Positions 1 through 13,149 of a stretch of 64,000 bases of DNA are shown one piece after another. Position numbers and translations under genes: made by a program. A model generated the notes under the pieces. It was not told the origin of the DNA and searched no databases. It saw nothing but the letters and a program-made list of their open reading frames with translations. Numbering within the stretch: position 1 is the stretch's first letter; each line of letters opens with the position of its first letter. The stretch is from Hansfordia pulvinata (Eukaryota; Ascomycota; Sordariomycetes; Xylariales), in the NCBI GenBank assembly GCA_006538405.1, contig BJKQ01000005.1:1984001-2048000 (forward strand), in the 5' to 3' direction.

Positions 1-227
1 GGCAGAGCGACTTGGCTGGGCGACCGGGCGACTATGATAATAATCGTCGTACACGCAGCCGCTTCAAGCCTTGCCGCTACTGCAAGCCCACGTTACCGTA
101 AGCGAAAGGCTCTGGGTTCGCCGACGTCCATCGTGCGGTGCAGAGGCGGGACCCTCGATCCAGAATGCTAACTAGCTGACGGCTTCCTCGTCAGGGTCTC
201 GCTTGCTCGCGCTGGCCGGAGGCTGCC

Positions 228-228
<1 letters not shown>

Positions 229-299
<71 letters not shown>
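229..299. repeat. (AC)n microsatellite, about 35 units
   Basis: Uninterrupted AC dinucleotide repeat of about 70 bases. It gives spurious poly-Thr/His and poly-Val/Cys open frames that should not be annotated as genes. Confidence 0.97.
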
Positions 300-301
<2 letters not shown>

Positions 302-1450
302 GGGCTTGGCTGGCCCTCATTAACTCGGAAGGGCAGAGCGCGGTGGTATGACTTAAGCGCCGTTCGATGTCTTGAGCATGAGGAGTGTGGTTTGGGCGCC
401 TTACTTTGACAGGCAGGGGAGGGGGAAGAGAAAGAACAAGGCAAGTGATAGTATAAACGGGACAGACGGCGTTCGCTGGTGTGGGCCGCCGAGCTGAAAC
501 GTCGCGATCCCACCGACCTTCTTGAACCAGGCAGACTAACAAGTCACCAAGCGAATCCTGAGGCACCACCACACAGCACAGGCGCGCGCCAGCTATCCAT
601 TCTATCCCAACCAACCAACTAATAAGTTAGCCAGGTACAGGTGGCGATGGCCCTCTGCGAAGCTCGCGATCGGCGCCGAGGGGGCGGCTTTGGGCCTAGC
701 TCTCTGGGGGCGGTTTGGCAACGGTCCGAGAGGCTACCTCGTTAGGGGGATCCTGCTACGAGTAGGTGCCTGTCCAGGCGGCTTTGGCACCGGCGAGAAG
801 CGTGGGCTTGGACTTGGGAGCGTACGAGTATACTCCGTGCTCGGTGGTTGTACGCTGATTACTACTACCCGTGCTCACCCCTCCCACGAAGTGTCAGACA
901 AACTGGGACGCCGGGTGGTGGAAAAGAGGTCGAAGAGGAGGAGGAGGAGCAAGAAGAGAAAGGAACAGTCGTAAGGGTGTTTTCTCTCGTCATCGTCTCG
1001 AGTCTGGGCCCGGGCTTCTATTTGCGGCGACCGTCAGCAGCGCCTCCGGGGCCCGGTCCGGGGAGGGCTCAGGCAGCCACGGCCAAGCCGTCGGCCCTCC
1101 TCCGTGCCGTATATGCAGAGCAAAGCAACCGGGACGGGATGATGACAAGAAGACGTGAACAACAACCATGGACAAGACCTACCTAATGCAGGCAGTACTC
1201 GTACTCCAGAAACCGACAGGTGCCAGTCATAAGCATAAGTGCAAGGGCAATAATGAGTGCAAGGGTCTGGCGAGGCGACGACCCCACAGGAGGAGGATGG
1301 CACGGATGACGGGAGTGCTAATTAGCCCAAGCAAAGCAGCGAGAGCTAATGATCCCCCAAAGCACACGAGCCGATCCTTTGGTGGGGTTGATCACGATAT
1401 ACCACCGCCGGGGCCCAAGACGGCAGCCTGGAAGCCAGGGACCGAGCCAA

Positions 1451-1482
1451 GAACCCAGGAACCCAGGAACCCAGGAACCCCA
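1451..1482. repeat. 8-bp tandem repeat GAACCCAG, nearly 4 copies
   Basis: Three perfect GAACCCAG units followed by a partial fourth, in the upstream region of the GH12 gene. Function unknown. Confidence 0.85.
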
Positions 1483-1657
1483 TGCTTCCACCACCTCGTG
1501 GGCGCATACGAGTACAACTTACGGTAATACATGTCCGTTAGAGGTACCTGTGCCTGTGCTTGTGCTTGCTTTGCAATGCCTGGTCCAGAACGCTGACGCG
1601 TGGTGGGGGCAAGCTGTCGAGTGTCGAGATCCCATATTGCATCTGTGTCTCTGCCGA

Positions 1658-1665
1658 TATATAAA
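1658..1665 (+). promoter_or_regulatory. TATA box of GH12 gene
   Basis: The sequence TATATAAA lies about 155 bases before the start codon of the secreted glucanase. The leader between it and the ATG is rich in CA and then GA (a GAA-repeat and A-run directly precede the ATG). A TATA element suits a strongly regulated secreted enzyme; the assignment rests on position and sequence only. Confidence 0.6.
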
Positions 1666-1819
1666 TGCTTTGCGGCCACCCGACGCATCACCATCCATCA
1701 CCACCACTACAAACGACCACCATCGAACAAGAAACCCTCTCCCCTCTTCTCCTACCACCCTACAGGACACCTTCCCTCCCCTCCAAAGAGAAAAGAAGAA
1801 GAAGAAGAAGAAAAAAACA

Positions 1820-2797
1820 ATGAAGTTCCACTCGAGCAGCACCCTGGCGGCGGTCCTGGCGACCACGGTCAGCCTGGCGCGCGCAGACGGCGAGAAGCTC
1901 TGCGGCGACGACGAGGGCAAGACGGCCGGCTCGTACACGCTCAACAACAACGCCTGGGGCGCCAAGGGCCAGGGGGTCCAGTGCCTGACCATCGACCACG
2001 TCGACGACTCCAACGCCGCCTGGCACGCCGACTTCAACATCCCCAACGGCAACGCGGGCCAGGTCGCCACCTACCCCTACGCGGGGCTCGACATCCAGTC
2101 GCCCAAGCTGCTCAAGGACACCACCGGCCTCCAGACCTCCTTCTCCTGGGGCCTGAGCAACAGCAACGTCGCCGCCAACGTCGCCTACGACCTCTTCACC
2201 GCCGCCGACCCGGGCCACGTCAAGTCGAGCGGCGACTTTGAGCTCATGATCTGGTATGTTTTTTCTTGAACTCCCCCCGGAAACCTCCCTCAATGAGAAA
2301 AAGAAAGAGCGGCAGTGGAAAGAGTGGAGGGAGCGGAGGGTGAAGGAGAAGAAGGAAAAGAATCACCAACTGACATGTCATCACCCCCCTCCCCAGGCTC
2401 TCCTCGCCAGGCGGACCCCAGCCCATCGGGTCCAACACCGGCACCGTCGAGGTCCCCAACCACGGCAGCTGGGAGCTGTGGGACGGCGACAACGCGGGCA
2501 TGCACGTCTACAGCTTCAAGTCGGCGTCCGACCAGAGCAGCTTCAACGGCGACGTCCTCGACTTTTTCAAGTTCCTCAAGGACAACAAGGGCTTCAACTT
2601 TGACAACCAGTACCTCATTAGTAAGTTCTTGCCTTTTTTGAGGGGAGGATGCCCCTCATCTCCCACTATACTTCTTCCAAGAACAATCTTTCTAACGACA
2701 TTCAACCCAAAACACAGCCTTCCAAGCCGGTATCGAGGCCAGACAGGGCGGCCCCTCGACCTTCCAGGTCAACACCTTCACGGCCTCCGTCGCCTAA
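1820..2797 (+). CDS. secreted GH12 endoglucanase/xyloglucanase
   Basis: Glycoside hydrolase family 12 enzyme that cleaves beta-1,4-glucan or xyloglucan outside the cell. Three exons (1820-2253, 2397-2620, 2718-2797) encode 245 residues; both introns have GT...AG ends and the joins keep frame. Residues 1-22 form a signal peptide (basic start, hydrophobic core, ARA-like end). The family signature ELMIW carries the nucleophile Glu at about residue 141, followed by a Pro-Ile-Gly segment. The acid/base Glu lies in FQAGIE near residue 226, in the position of the usual FQAGTEPF. Length matches single-domain GH12 enzymes, and no cellulose-binding module is attached. Cellulase versus xyloglucanase specificity cannot be decided from sequence alone. 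Confidence 0.93.
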
Positions 2798-3527
2798 GGG
2801 GGCTATTGTGTGGCTCTGCGTGTCGTCTTTTTGCGTCGTGCTGGCACGGGCGGGCCGAATTGTGCGACATGGCATTGGGTGGGGGGGGGGGAAGGGACGA
2901 AGTCTCTTCCCTCCCCCTCTTGTTCTCTTCTTTTTCTACTTCTTCTTCCGACTCTTACATACTTATCTCTCTGATGATAATGATACCATATACCAGTGTC
3001 GTCTCTGTGTACATATGTCGCTCTTCATTTATCAACTGCTGGGTCGCGTCGGCGTTTCTGTCTCCTTGTCTCTCTGGTGCCTCTTTCTCGTTGTTTGTTT
3101 TTTTTGGTGCTGTTCCTTGCTCGTGACACGGACTCAACGACATGCAAAGAGCCAAAGCGGTGGCGCTCTGGGTACCTGCGAGCAAAGTCGGCTGTCGGGG
3201 ACCAAAGCCGTGGCGACCAAAGCCGTGGCGGCGGGAGCGGCATCGCGTCAGAGGAGGCGTCAGATGCGAAAGACACCCCCCGGGTTTCGTGAGCTTCCTT
3301 CCAGCCCGACCGACCGGGAACCTGCCGAGTGGAGGGGGACAGCAGGGAGTTGGCACTTCGGGCAAGGATATCGTACAAAACCCCCCATCCCCTGGCAAGA
3401 CCCGGTGGAATGAATACGGAGTTTGACGGGACAAGGTGGGGGGGCTTTGTCAGACTTGCTTTTCCCCTGTGGTCCCCTCTCCGAGAGCAAACCCCGGCTC
3501 TCCTTCCTGCCCGGGCAGGGTGCGAAA

Positions 3528-3549
3528 CCCCCCCCCCCCCCCCCCCCCC
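3528..3549. repeat. C22 homopolymer
   Basis: Twenty-two consecutive C followed by an A-run. One of several unusually long G/C runs in the gene-free DNA. Confidence 0.95.
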
Positions 3550-3864
3550 AAAAAAGTCAGGGTCACCAAGTGGATTGGTGTTTCCGTATGTCAGCACAGT
3601 CTAATGGGTGCCTGGCAGGCATCATACCCCGTAGGCAAGCAAAACCCACCACCCCCCTGCGGATTCGCTGACGGGCTTGTCATCGCGCTGCCATTCTCGA
3701 GTATGCGATGCCTTTCCCCCCTCCCACAGTGAGTGTCTTTGAGCCAGATGTTCCTGGCCCCTCGTGTGAGTCTCGCGTCTTTTGTGGGCGGGCGATCGCG
3801 GTCCTGGTCTGCGGTTGCTTGCTTCACCAGGGCGGGAAATGGGCGGACTCCCTGTCGCGGCTCC

Positions 3865-3888
3865 GGGGGGGGGGGGGGGGGGGGGGGG
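3865..3888. repeat. G24 homopolymer
   Basis: Twenty-four consecutive G, the longest homopolymer in the window, only 315 bases from the C22 run. It could form G-quadruplex structure; its true length is uncertain because such runs sequence poorly. Confidence 0.95.
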
Positions 3889-4611
3889 TGTAAAGGGCAA
3901 GGGTGCGTGTCTGCATTATAGCGCAGGAAAAGAAAGGCACGAGATGGCTCGATGTCCGTCCGGCTGATTTTGTATCTTGCGGCTGAGAGCGGCTCCTTGT
4001 CCCCCGCCCTCTTTGATGGCCGAACTGGCTGTATAGGGGGGTGGGATATAAACGAGCAAAGGCGGGACGAGCGCCGCATACCTGCTCGCGAAGAGGTGAC
4101 GCCTGGATCGGGTACGTTCAAATCCAAGTTCACATGCCGTCCCACTCAACAGACGAACTTGCCCTCTACGGCAGGTCAATCCATCGCCGTCGTGACCGTC
4201 AATCATCTCGCCACAGAACGCACGCTGTCCCACGTTGGAACACACGTTCGCCCGTTGTGGCGAGCGTGCCCCCCCACCGCTCTCAGGGTTTCGGGGGTCG
4301 GCCTGACTGCCTGTCTGGCTGCACGGGCAGTGGGATCTTCGGGGTTTGCGATCGCGTCTCCCAATTCACCCTTACGGATACTGGACTCTCGTGGATATTG
4401 TCGTACAACCGTCGTCCGTCGTGCCGTGTCAAACACGTAATCCTGGGAGGCGCGTCGGTCTATTTTTTTTTGGACCATAAGGGACTGCTTTCTTCACGTA
4501 CACCGCCTGACGGTATTCGGACTGGCCGGCAAAGTGAATGACTGTTAGTTTATGTGCCTTCGCTTTTGGGGGGGGGGGGGGTGGGGTTGTTATCAGATAC
4601 TGCCGGCACGG

Positions 4612-4647
4612 CAACTCATATGATGCATGCATGCATCATATGTGTTG
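4612..4647. repeat. palindrome, 26 bp perfect, 36 bp with one mismatch pair
   Basis: Positions 4617-4642 read identically on both strands (CATATGATGCATG at the left, its complement at the right). The symmetry continues to 4612-4647 with one mismatched pair. The centre is built of overlapping GCAT units. No gene lies within 2 kb on either side. Confidence 0.95.
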
Positions 4648-7600
4648 AGTGGTCAGTTGAGCCCAAAAACCAGAGAGATAAATCCAAGTGCTCCGAGCTT
4701 TATTTGGGGTCTCTATGCGAGGGTCTTTTCGTGGCATTGCTCTCACACGGAGTAATTAGGGAACGGGTATTTGCCGACACAGAGGCGACGCGCCGTCCCA
4801 TTGCTGCGATGTGCTGATGGACGTTGACTACCTACCCTGGCCTGGCATGCCTGGGTTATCAGAACGAGCATCAACTAAGCCACGGCGTAAAGTGAGCCTG
4901 ACTTTTGAAGGAGTGTTCGTCCCCATGCTGTCTCAATAAAACCAGAGCATGCTTCCGACGAGCTGTTGTCGACTGTCGGATGGCAATACTTGCTCCCTGC
5001 ATTTATCACAAGCTCCGTAAAGTCGAACATGGCCTCTTCAGGTAGACACCTAGCGACAGGAAGCATGAGATCAGTTGGGTATCACGAACATGCGCAGATC
5101 AAGTCGGGGTAGGGTGTGCCTCTTATCATTTCTGCAACATCCCTCTCAGATAGAGCGCGAACCGGGTCACCTTCAACAGCTACCTATACCTTTATAATGA
5201 GCAACCCAGGTTTACGGAATCGCTGCGCTGCTTCTATAGTGCAACGGTTGAGATGGGATGGTCACGTAACCATCCTGGTGCTTTGGCAGCGTGAGGATCT
5301 CACAGTCTCTCTATATGTATGCTGGATACCTTACTCGTAGTGTACCTGTGTGTAAAATGAGGTCGCGCTGGCACAAGCCAGACGCCGACTTCTGACTTTG
5401 GGGGATAACGTGTACAGGCGCGAGTGTTCAAACGGAGGGGTCATTGGTTGGTGACAGCACCGACGGTTCACTAGTGAGACCGTCGACGAGCTTGGAAAGC
5501 TCATGTGGTCGAGATCGCTCGGGACAGACGCGCCCCTGGCTGTACTCGACTTCAACTGGCACAGGCGTCCGCAGCTTCGCTTGCCAGACGAACGGGCACG
5601 CGCGATCCGATCCGGGTCCCGGCTGCGAGGACTGGGTCGAGTATTCGGGTGCCACGCACGGCATCCAAGAGCATCATTCACGTCGAGGCAGCCAATCCTG
5701 AGGCGGTGGGCCTCTTACATTGAGACAGTCGCGTCGCGTCGCACTCGACACGATGCTGGTCACGGAGCGAATGACGACATTGGGCGCAAGGGCCAGGAGC
5801 CCTACTTCCGACCACACACGACCGTGGACATTGCCACATTGCCACCCTAACTCTTTGCAATCGCACGGCGCGGCGGCGACGATTGGCAGACTGAAGCCTG
5901 ACAGCGACGACAACCTCGATAGATCCAGTGCTTTAAGAGGAAGAACCGGCCAATTGATGGGTGCCCAATGGTCCTTCCGTGGCGCGGTCTGCTTTACAAC
6001 AGCCCCTCTCCTCAAAAAGGAGGTGGATGGACACGTATTGGAGGCTGACGAGCGGCGCTTGAACGGGCCCGAGGTGGACTCGCGCTTGCGATATGGGGCG
6101 GAAGTGGCTTCGGGATGCAGCCGCGGAAGAGCGCTACGGAGACGACCGCAAGCACCATTGGCAGCCCGGCACTCCCGCCATGGGAGCCGGCAGCCGCCCG
6201 CTGGCGTTGTGAGGAGTCGACAGCACGAGTCGTGGCATGCTCCTTCGAAGCGGTTTCAGGACACCGGCTGCGCGCCCAGGTACCCGTACACCAGATGGAA
6301 CGACGGCCAGTGGACCGCCGACGCAGCCCGTCGTTTCACAAAACCTGCGTCTCGCCCTGCCACAGCGGTGGAATGGGGTTGGCTTTCGGGTATGGCTGTT
6401 GAGAAGGGGCATCCGAGGCGCCGAGGGGGTCGGGTGGAAGATGTAAGCCCGCGCGCCACCCATGCAGAGGGCCAGCCACGGGCGTCATCGGGCGCATTCC
6501 GGGTCAGGTACGATCTTTGATCTTTGACGCCATACGCGTAGTGCGGCGAGAAAGGGGCCCCGCAACGCACCACGCCGGGAGGGTTCTGACCGAAACTTGG
6601 CAGCATCGTGGCGAGCAGGGACACACCTGTGGAAGGGCAAGGAGTCGGGCCTTGGTCGCTGGGACCCAAGATGGCGTCGGCGCGATGGCGGCCGGAGCAG
6701 GCAGGCCTGCCTCTCTTGCGAACCGACCATTTTCTGCGCAGGCAGTCCACAAGATGATGTCGAATTTTCATCACTCGGTGGGGCACGGGCGTCCTACTCG
6801 TAGTTGGCGACGCAAGCGGATAGAGGAAGTGGAGGCCAAGGGCGTTCGGGCGGTTCTTCCGCATCATCAGCTGTGTCACAAGCAAAGACGTGTGCCAGCC
6901 TGAGAGCCGTGAGAGCCCGTACGAGTACTCCGTACGTGCGCGTACGGTGACTGGCGCGGCCGGGAGCCACTCGAGTCTCCACGGGGGCGCGCGATTACGA
7001 GCCTTGGTACGTGGATTGGCATCGGGACCTTCTCGAAGAGATCAAGGCGCTTCCGGACTGGGACGTAGCGGCTTCTACGCTACTGCGAGCGTGGGGACCC
7101 GGCGTCGTGGCGCCTCGAGGATGCGTGCTTGTTGCGTCTTGCGTCTGGTCGAGGTTGGTGCGTGCCGTACTCGTATGCAGGCCGAATGGTGCAGGCTGAT
7201 ATAGAGATGCTGGGGAAAGGCATGGGGATCGAGGAGCGGGACGACAATCGTCGAGGCCGTGGCGGTTGACTTAATGTCCGAGTCGCGATATGATGAGTGT
7301 CAACGCGGACCCCTGTGACAGAGAGAGAGAGGCGAGCGTGAGCGGGGTCTCCTCACCACTTATCTGATGACTGGAGCACCGAGTGAAGATACGTACACAA
7401 TGTGTGTGTGTGTGCGCGCGCGAGATCTCCCTGCCGGGATGTGGTCTGGCGAGATCGGATCTGCAGTCGGCTGGAGTAGCGATCTGCTGGCCCATCCGCA
7501 GAGGCAGCAAGGTTGTTCCTCCGCAGAAAGCAGTCAGCGAGCGATAACAGCACCTTGCCTTTTCTTACTGAGCGACAGCAGCAGCAGCAGCAGCAGCTTA

Positions 7601-10449
7601 CGACCACCACGGAAAACACAGTTCCAGAGTCGGGGCGAATGGTCGCTTGGCCGCGTGTTGTCGTGCCGGATGCCGCGCGTTGAAGGGGTTGAGGGGGTTG
7701 GCGGGGATTGTGGCGTTGAACCTTTCATCAGTGTTCTTTTGGCTGTCCTGCGCCGTAGGTACCGTACATGTCGAGAAGTATCTCGTGTGCTGAGAGGCGA
7801 CTGGTTGTCGGGCTACGTCTTGTACTCGTACACTCGACTGGTTTTCAGAACGGGTGCAAGATGCCCGTGTCGCCCTCCCGAGAGGTACCAGTAAATCACC
7901 CCCTTAAGTACACAAATAAGGTGCCTAACACCCCTGATCGCATCGGTCTATTCTTAGCCCCGCTGGATTCTCTGTACCGCAACTCTCGTTCTCGGAGAAA
8001 ACTTCCTAGAGGCCCAGTCGATTGGACCGCTTGATGCATCACTGAACCACATATTGAACCATGATGCTTGTAAGCAGTAGGGTTCTCGCGCCTGGGCGAC
8101 GGCGCACGATGCAGGGGCAGCGGAAGGAAACCCGATGCACCGATGGATTTATATAAAAACCTTCAGAAGTAAGGGGCAGTTGAGGCACCGTATGAGAGTA
8201 GATACGGTACTTTAGATACCTACACACCTGCATCTGACAGGCACAGCACTCCCGCTGGGTCCTGCTGAGCATGTCTTGAGCAAGCTGGAAACACCTGCCC
8301 GTCGCGTCGAGACGTGAAACGAGACCCCGGCGTTTTCCAAGGCCCTGCCCACGATCCAGATCACGAACGGCTGGGTGGCCTCCTGGGTGATGAACGGTTG
8401 TACGGGTACCTGGGCTACTCGCACAAGCAGATGGGGACCCGCGTATGAGTACTTGTACATCGGTGGCTCACTGCCCAGGCATGCAGGGGTGTCGACGCTC
8501 CAGCGCCCCCGTGCCCCTGATCGATTTGCCCGGAGACGCCACGAATGCACCTGCGAGACCCTGTACATCATCCTGGATGGGGAACACCCTGTGAATCAAG
8601 TGAGATGAAGTACCCTGTTTCTGTACGTGCAAAATGCTGCATTTGTGGCTGGGAGGAAATAGGGGCTGCCCGGCTGGAAGAATTTTGTTCTACATCACCT
8701 GTCGGATGAACCCGTCGCGTCCATCCGTGACAGTACCTTCAGTGTGGTAGGTACGAGTACAGACGCGCTTGTTGACAGCAGGACACCTACGGTTGACCTT
8801 TCCGTAAAAGTCTTGTTATTCTGTGAGCTTCTTGTACGCGTGGTGTGAACGAACGAGCAAAGAGTGGCGGGCGCACAACGTAGCGACGATCCGGCAGTCA
8901 TGCAAGATTACCGATGCCATTGACGGCAGGGCGACTTGGTCACTGTGGTCTAGAACAAACCTACCCAATGGCCATTGGATTGGCCCATGTTTGGCCATCA
9001 TCCTCATCCTGCGTTGTGTTACGCGGACTGGACGAGCGAGGCGAGGTGGATGGCCCCTGAGCGACCAAGCACGACATTCGGGCCCAGTGCGATAGCCACG
9101 GCATACAATGGACGTGTACGAGTACTTGTACCCGCGATGCGAGTACATGTAGTCGTACGACTGGAGTCATCCGTCTCTGTGGGCAGTCCTGCGTGCATCC
9201 TTGCGCGTATCGCAGCTGCATTCGCGTGCGCCAGCCCCCCCACACCAGACGTCTTGCGCGTCTCGTACGGGTACTTGTACGAGATCCCTGGAGATCGCGG
9301 GAGATCTCGAACTCACGGATAGAGCACTCGCATACTCTGAGCTTGCAAGACGTCGAGACCAAGGCCTTGAATTAGATGTAGCGCAAGATATGGGGTATCA
9401 AATCCGAAGGGCTTGCCGCATTACATCCCAGCTCAATACACGAGTACAATACATGTATGCATTGGTGTATGTATGTACTGGATATCCGGATGCCTGATAG
9501 AATATTTGATGAACATGTCAGAATTGGCAGCGCTGGCGTTGTGCTCGTCGAGCGCTCGTACCGGTACGCTCGCATCCTCTACCAGAGCCTGTCGAGCGAT
9601 TGCAAGCCCCCCCGATTCACGGATCCAGATGCTAGCCGCGGGTTTCGTGGCGGGCTCCGGCTAGCACCCACCCCCCTACGCCGACCTCCACAGGGCTACC
9701 TTTCGTGCCGGTACGGGTACATAGCGGCCCCACTACCCCTGTAAAACACTTTGCAAACCCAGGCGGTGGCGCGCTGTCACCCACCCGCCTCGTCGGCCCA
9801 GCGCTTTGCGCAACAGCCTCCTTTGGATCTCAAGCGATCGTTACGACATCTGTCCGTCTCTTCTTCGTCTTCCACCCGCCTCGCCTCCAGTTTTTCTTTC
9901 CTCCCCCTCCTGCACACATGCGCTCTTGTATCATCTATGCATTTCCCTCCTTGATCTAGTCATTGGCGTCTCCATCCCCCTGTGGCGAGCTCTCCTCCAC
10001 TCGTTTATCTGCTCGTTCACCCTCGTTCTGCCCCTCCGCAGGCCGTCCAACCTTGCAAGACCTTGGCTTCCGCTCCCGTCATCGCTCCTCGTGTTCGGGC
10101 ATCTGTGCACCGCACTCTGTCCAGTTTGCCTCTGCCTTGGCTACCCCGGGTCCATAGCCGCGCCTTTGTCTGCAGCGTCCCTTCGCCGGCTGCAATCTAC
10201 CACTCACTCTTTTTTTTCTGAAAGCCTCCCACACCCACGACACTCTTTTGATTATACCATCCAACCTACCTACCCACCTTCTTTACCCTACTACATCGGG
10301 GAACCTGCATCTGATCGCCTGGTGCGTCGGCTGGCTGGTCCTTCTTTAAACACCCGTCCCGCCCCCATCTCTTTTCACCTCTTCTCCAGCACTGTATGTT
10401 CAGGTGCTGAGCCCCCGACTCAGCAAGGCTCCCAGCACGCCGGATTTCG

Positions 10450-13149
10450 ATGTCGGCCAGGTCCCCCTCTCACCGAAGTAGCAGAGGTTTCGTCCCGCTG
10501 GGCTCATCTGGCGGCAATATGGACAACGAGATCCCCTTGTCCAAGGTGCGCAGCACCGCGAGTTCTACCGGCGCTCGTCGCGCCGCCCACGGCACCGCCA
10601 CCGGCCTGACCGCCGTCAACAGCCATGTCACCTCGGAGAAGCAAGGCTTCTTCCACCGCGGCCGCCGGCACGCCAAGGAGGAGACGAGCCGCAGCGACAC
10701 TTTGGCCTCCAAGGAAACCAACGTCAACCTTATGGGCAAGCTCTACAACAAGATTATCGGCTTCTCCGTCGTCACTCGCTACCTGATCTACATCATCCCT
10801 GTTGCCGTCGTGCTTGCCGTGCCTCTAATAGTCCTCAGAGTCACCGGCAACACTGGATTCACCGTGGGCGAACAGCCCAATGGATCGCCCGGTCCCCCGC
10901 TGATAAACCTCTTCATCTGGATCGAGGTCATGTGGCTGACGCTTTGGGGTGGTAAGCTCGTCGCCCACCTGCTGCCCCCCGTCTTTATGTTCTTCATCGG
11001 CGTCGTCAGTGCGGGCACTCGCAAGTACGGAACTGTTCTCCGTGCTCTTGAGATTCCTCTGTCTCTGTTCTTCTGGGCTCTTGCATGCTTCGTCTCGTTC
11101 ACAGGCCTCTTCAAAGCGGCCGGAGACGACGATGTACCGTGGGTCTCCACACTCATCAAGATTCTCGGTGCTCTCTTCGTTTCGGCTGGCGTCTTTCTGG
11201 GAGAGAAGGCCATTGTACAGCTCATTAGCATCACCTACCATCAACGGTCATTCGCCAACCGCATTAAGGATTCGAAGCGACAGGTCCATCTTCTTGGCCT
11301 GATGTACGACGCGTCTCGCCAGCTCTTCCCCATGTACTGCCCCGAGTTCGCCGAGGAGGATTACATCATTAACGATAGTATCGAATTGATGCTGGGCGGA
11401 GGCAAGAAGAAGAAGAGGGGCCATAAGAAGGCCGGGTCCGTCAATGCCATGCAGATGCTTGCCAAAGCCGGTGGCAACGTCGGCCGTTTCGGTGACAAGG
11501 TCACCTCTGTCTTTGGTCACGTCGCTTCTGAGATCACTGGAAAGCAAGTCTTCAACCCCAACTCGGCCCACTCGATCGTTGTTGAGGCTCTCGAGAAAAC
11601 CAAGACGTCGGAGGCTCTGGCCAGGCGCATTTGGATGTCATTCGTGGTGGAGGAGAAGGAGTCGCTATTCCAGGAGGACATTGTTGAGGTTCTCGGAAGT
11701 GCCCATCAGGATGAGGCAGAGGAATGCTTCGAGGCTATCGACGCCGACTCTAACGGCGACATCAGTCTTGACGAAATGATCCGACAAGTTGTTGAGGTCG
11801 GCAAAGAGCGCAAGGCCATCAGCCACTCCATGAACGATATTGGTCAGGCTTTGGCAGTGTTTGATCGGATTCTCCTCTTCGTCGTCCTGATCATTGTCAT
11901 TTTCGTCTTCCGTAAGTCCCCCAGAACCTGACGGTTATCAGCTTTCGCTAATTTTGTTCCAGTCGCCTTCTTCCAAAGTTCATTCGTCACGACCATCGCC
12001 ACCGCCGGAACCGCCATTCTCTCGCTGTCTTTCGTCTTCGCCGTCACGACCCAGGAGTTTTTGGGATCTTGCATCTTTTTGTTCGTCAAGCACCCCTACG
12101 ATGTCGGAGACCGAGTAGAGATTTCCTCCGAGCAGATGACTGTGGAGAAGATTTCTCTCCTCTACACCGTCTTCAACCGAATCGATAAGCTGCAGACTGT
12201 CCAGGTTCCCAACATCATCCTGAACAACCTGTGGATTGAGAACATCACCCGCAGCAAGGCAATGAAGGAGTTGATCGAGGTCAACGTCTCTTACGACACT
12301 TCATTTGAGGACATTGAGCTCTTGCGTCAAGAAATGGAGAACTTTGTCCGCAACTCTGACAACTCGAGAGACTTCATGCCCGAGGTCATCATTGGCGTCG
12401 GTAGCGTCGGCGACTTGGACAAGTTGACGCTTAGGATTGCCATCATGTACAAGTCGAACTGGCACAACGAAGCTGTGCGGGCGACAAGGCGATCAAAGTT
12501 CATGTGCGCATTGGCGCTGGCCATGAAGAAGGTGCCTATCAACGGCCCTGGCGGCGGCGGCGATGCTTTGGGCGGCCCTGCCAACCCGTCCTACTCCGTT
12601 GCCGTCTCTGACTCGGATGCCGCTGCTGCGCGCGCTAAGGCTGATGAGGCCCGTCAAGCTGGCCGTCTCGCTAATGCGGCGCCGCCTCTGAGACAACCCT
12701 CCGCTGCCAGCAGGAAGATGGAGGAGGCAGATGCCGTGAGAGCGATGCACAGTAACCCCGTCATCGTGACCGAGGAGTGGGGCTACAACCGAGACGACAG
12801 CCATAGCACCCTGCGCGAATCGGACAACCCCATGGAGCGTTTGAGGTCCCACGAGCAGGTGGATCTGCACCCAACCCTCAGCCAACGTTCAGGCGGAGCG
12901 GGTGGTCTCCGTAGGGCAGGCGACGGTCTCCCCTCTCGCCAATCCGCCGAGGCTCGGCGAAGCGGGCAGTACGATGAGGAGGCAGAACTTGGCGGTCCCA
13001 ACCCTTTCCAGAGCTTCTCCACCGTTCAGGTCCCGCCTACGTCGGCAACTCACCTGGCTAGCACTTCCGGAACGATTCGCCACACCGGAAGTCGTACTAG
13101 AGGCGCCAGCGTCTCACACCCTGATGCGCAGCGTCACCCCCAAGTTTGA
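10450..13149 (+). CDS. EF-hand MscS-type mechanosensitive channel (Msy1/Msy2-like)
   Basis: Mechanosensitive small-conductance channel of the fungal type that combines membrane helices, an EF-hand and an MscS core. Fission-yeast Msy1/Msy2 act in the ER and limit calcium rise after hypo-osmotic shock. Two exons (10450-11911 and 11963-13149, 51-nt intron) encode 882 residues. After a basic, Ser-rich cytosolic N-terminus come several hydrophobic segments between residues about 100 and 270. A canonical EF-hand loop (DADSNGDISLDE) lies at about 430-441, then the pore helix and MscS beta-domain start (FLFVKHPYDVGDRVE, about 525). The C-terminal 200 residues are low-complexity and probably regulatory. 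An in-frame ATG at 10519 is an alternative start. Confidence 0.93.

Larger units (their letters stand above)
1..1657. other. gene-free region upstream of GH12 gene
   Basis: I see no convincing gene. Open frames here lack introns, conserved motifs and family resemblance. The stretch holds a long AC microsatellite, an 8-bp tandem repeat and three copies of the TACGAGTA motif (823-830, 1196-1203 as reverse complement, 1507-1514). The last few hundred bases are presumably the promoter of the glucanase gene. Confidence 0.6.
2798..10449. other. 7.6-kb gene-free island
   Basis: No open frame here shows a recognisable domain, signal peptide or plausible exon structure; the longer ones (for example 5720-6520) are arginine-rich shadows in GC-rich DNA. 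The region contains G11 at 2881-2891, C22 at 3528-3549, G24 at 3865-3888 and G14 at 4568-4581, a perfect palindrome at 4617-4642, a short GA repeat near 7320, and many TACGAGTA motifs. From about 9,840 to 10,430 the + strand becomes pyrimidine-rich, which looks like the 5' leader of the channel gene. Confidence 0.6.

Noticed and set aside
168..614. Open frames across the AC microsatellite giving poly-Val/Cys or poly-Thr/His
   Set aside because: They are translations of a simple repeat with no flanking conserved sequence.
4085..4135. tRNA-like GTTCAAATCC at about 4108
   Set aside because: It resembles a B box, but no A box, acceptor stem or cloverleaf can be formed around it.
5720..6520. 266-codon open frame on the + strand and an overlapping 209-codon frame on the minus strand
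   Set aside because: Neither has a domain, signal or introns; overlapping open frames in GC-rich DNA are expected by chance.
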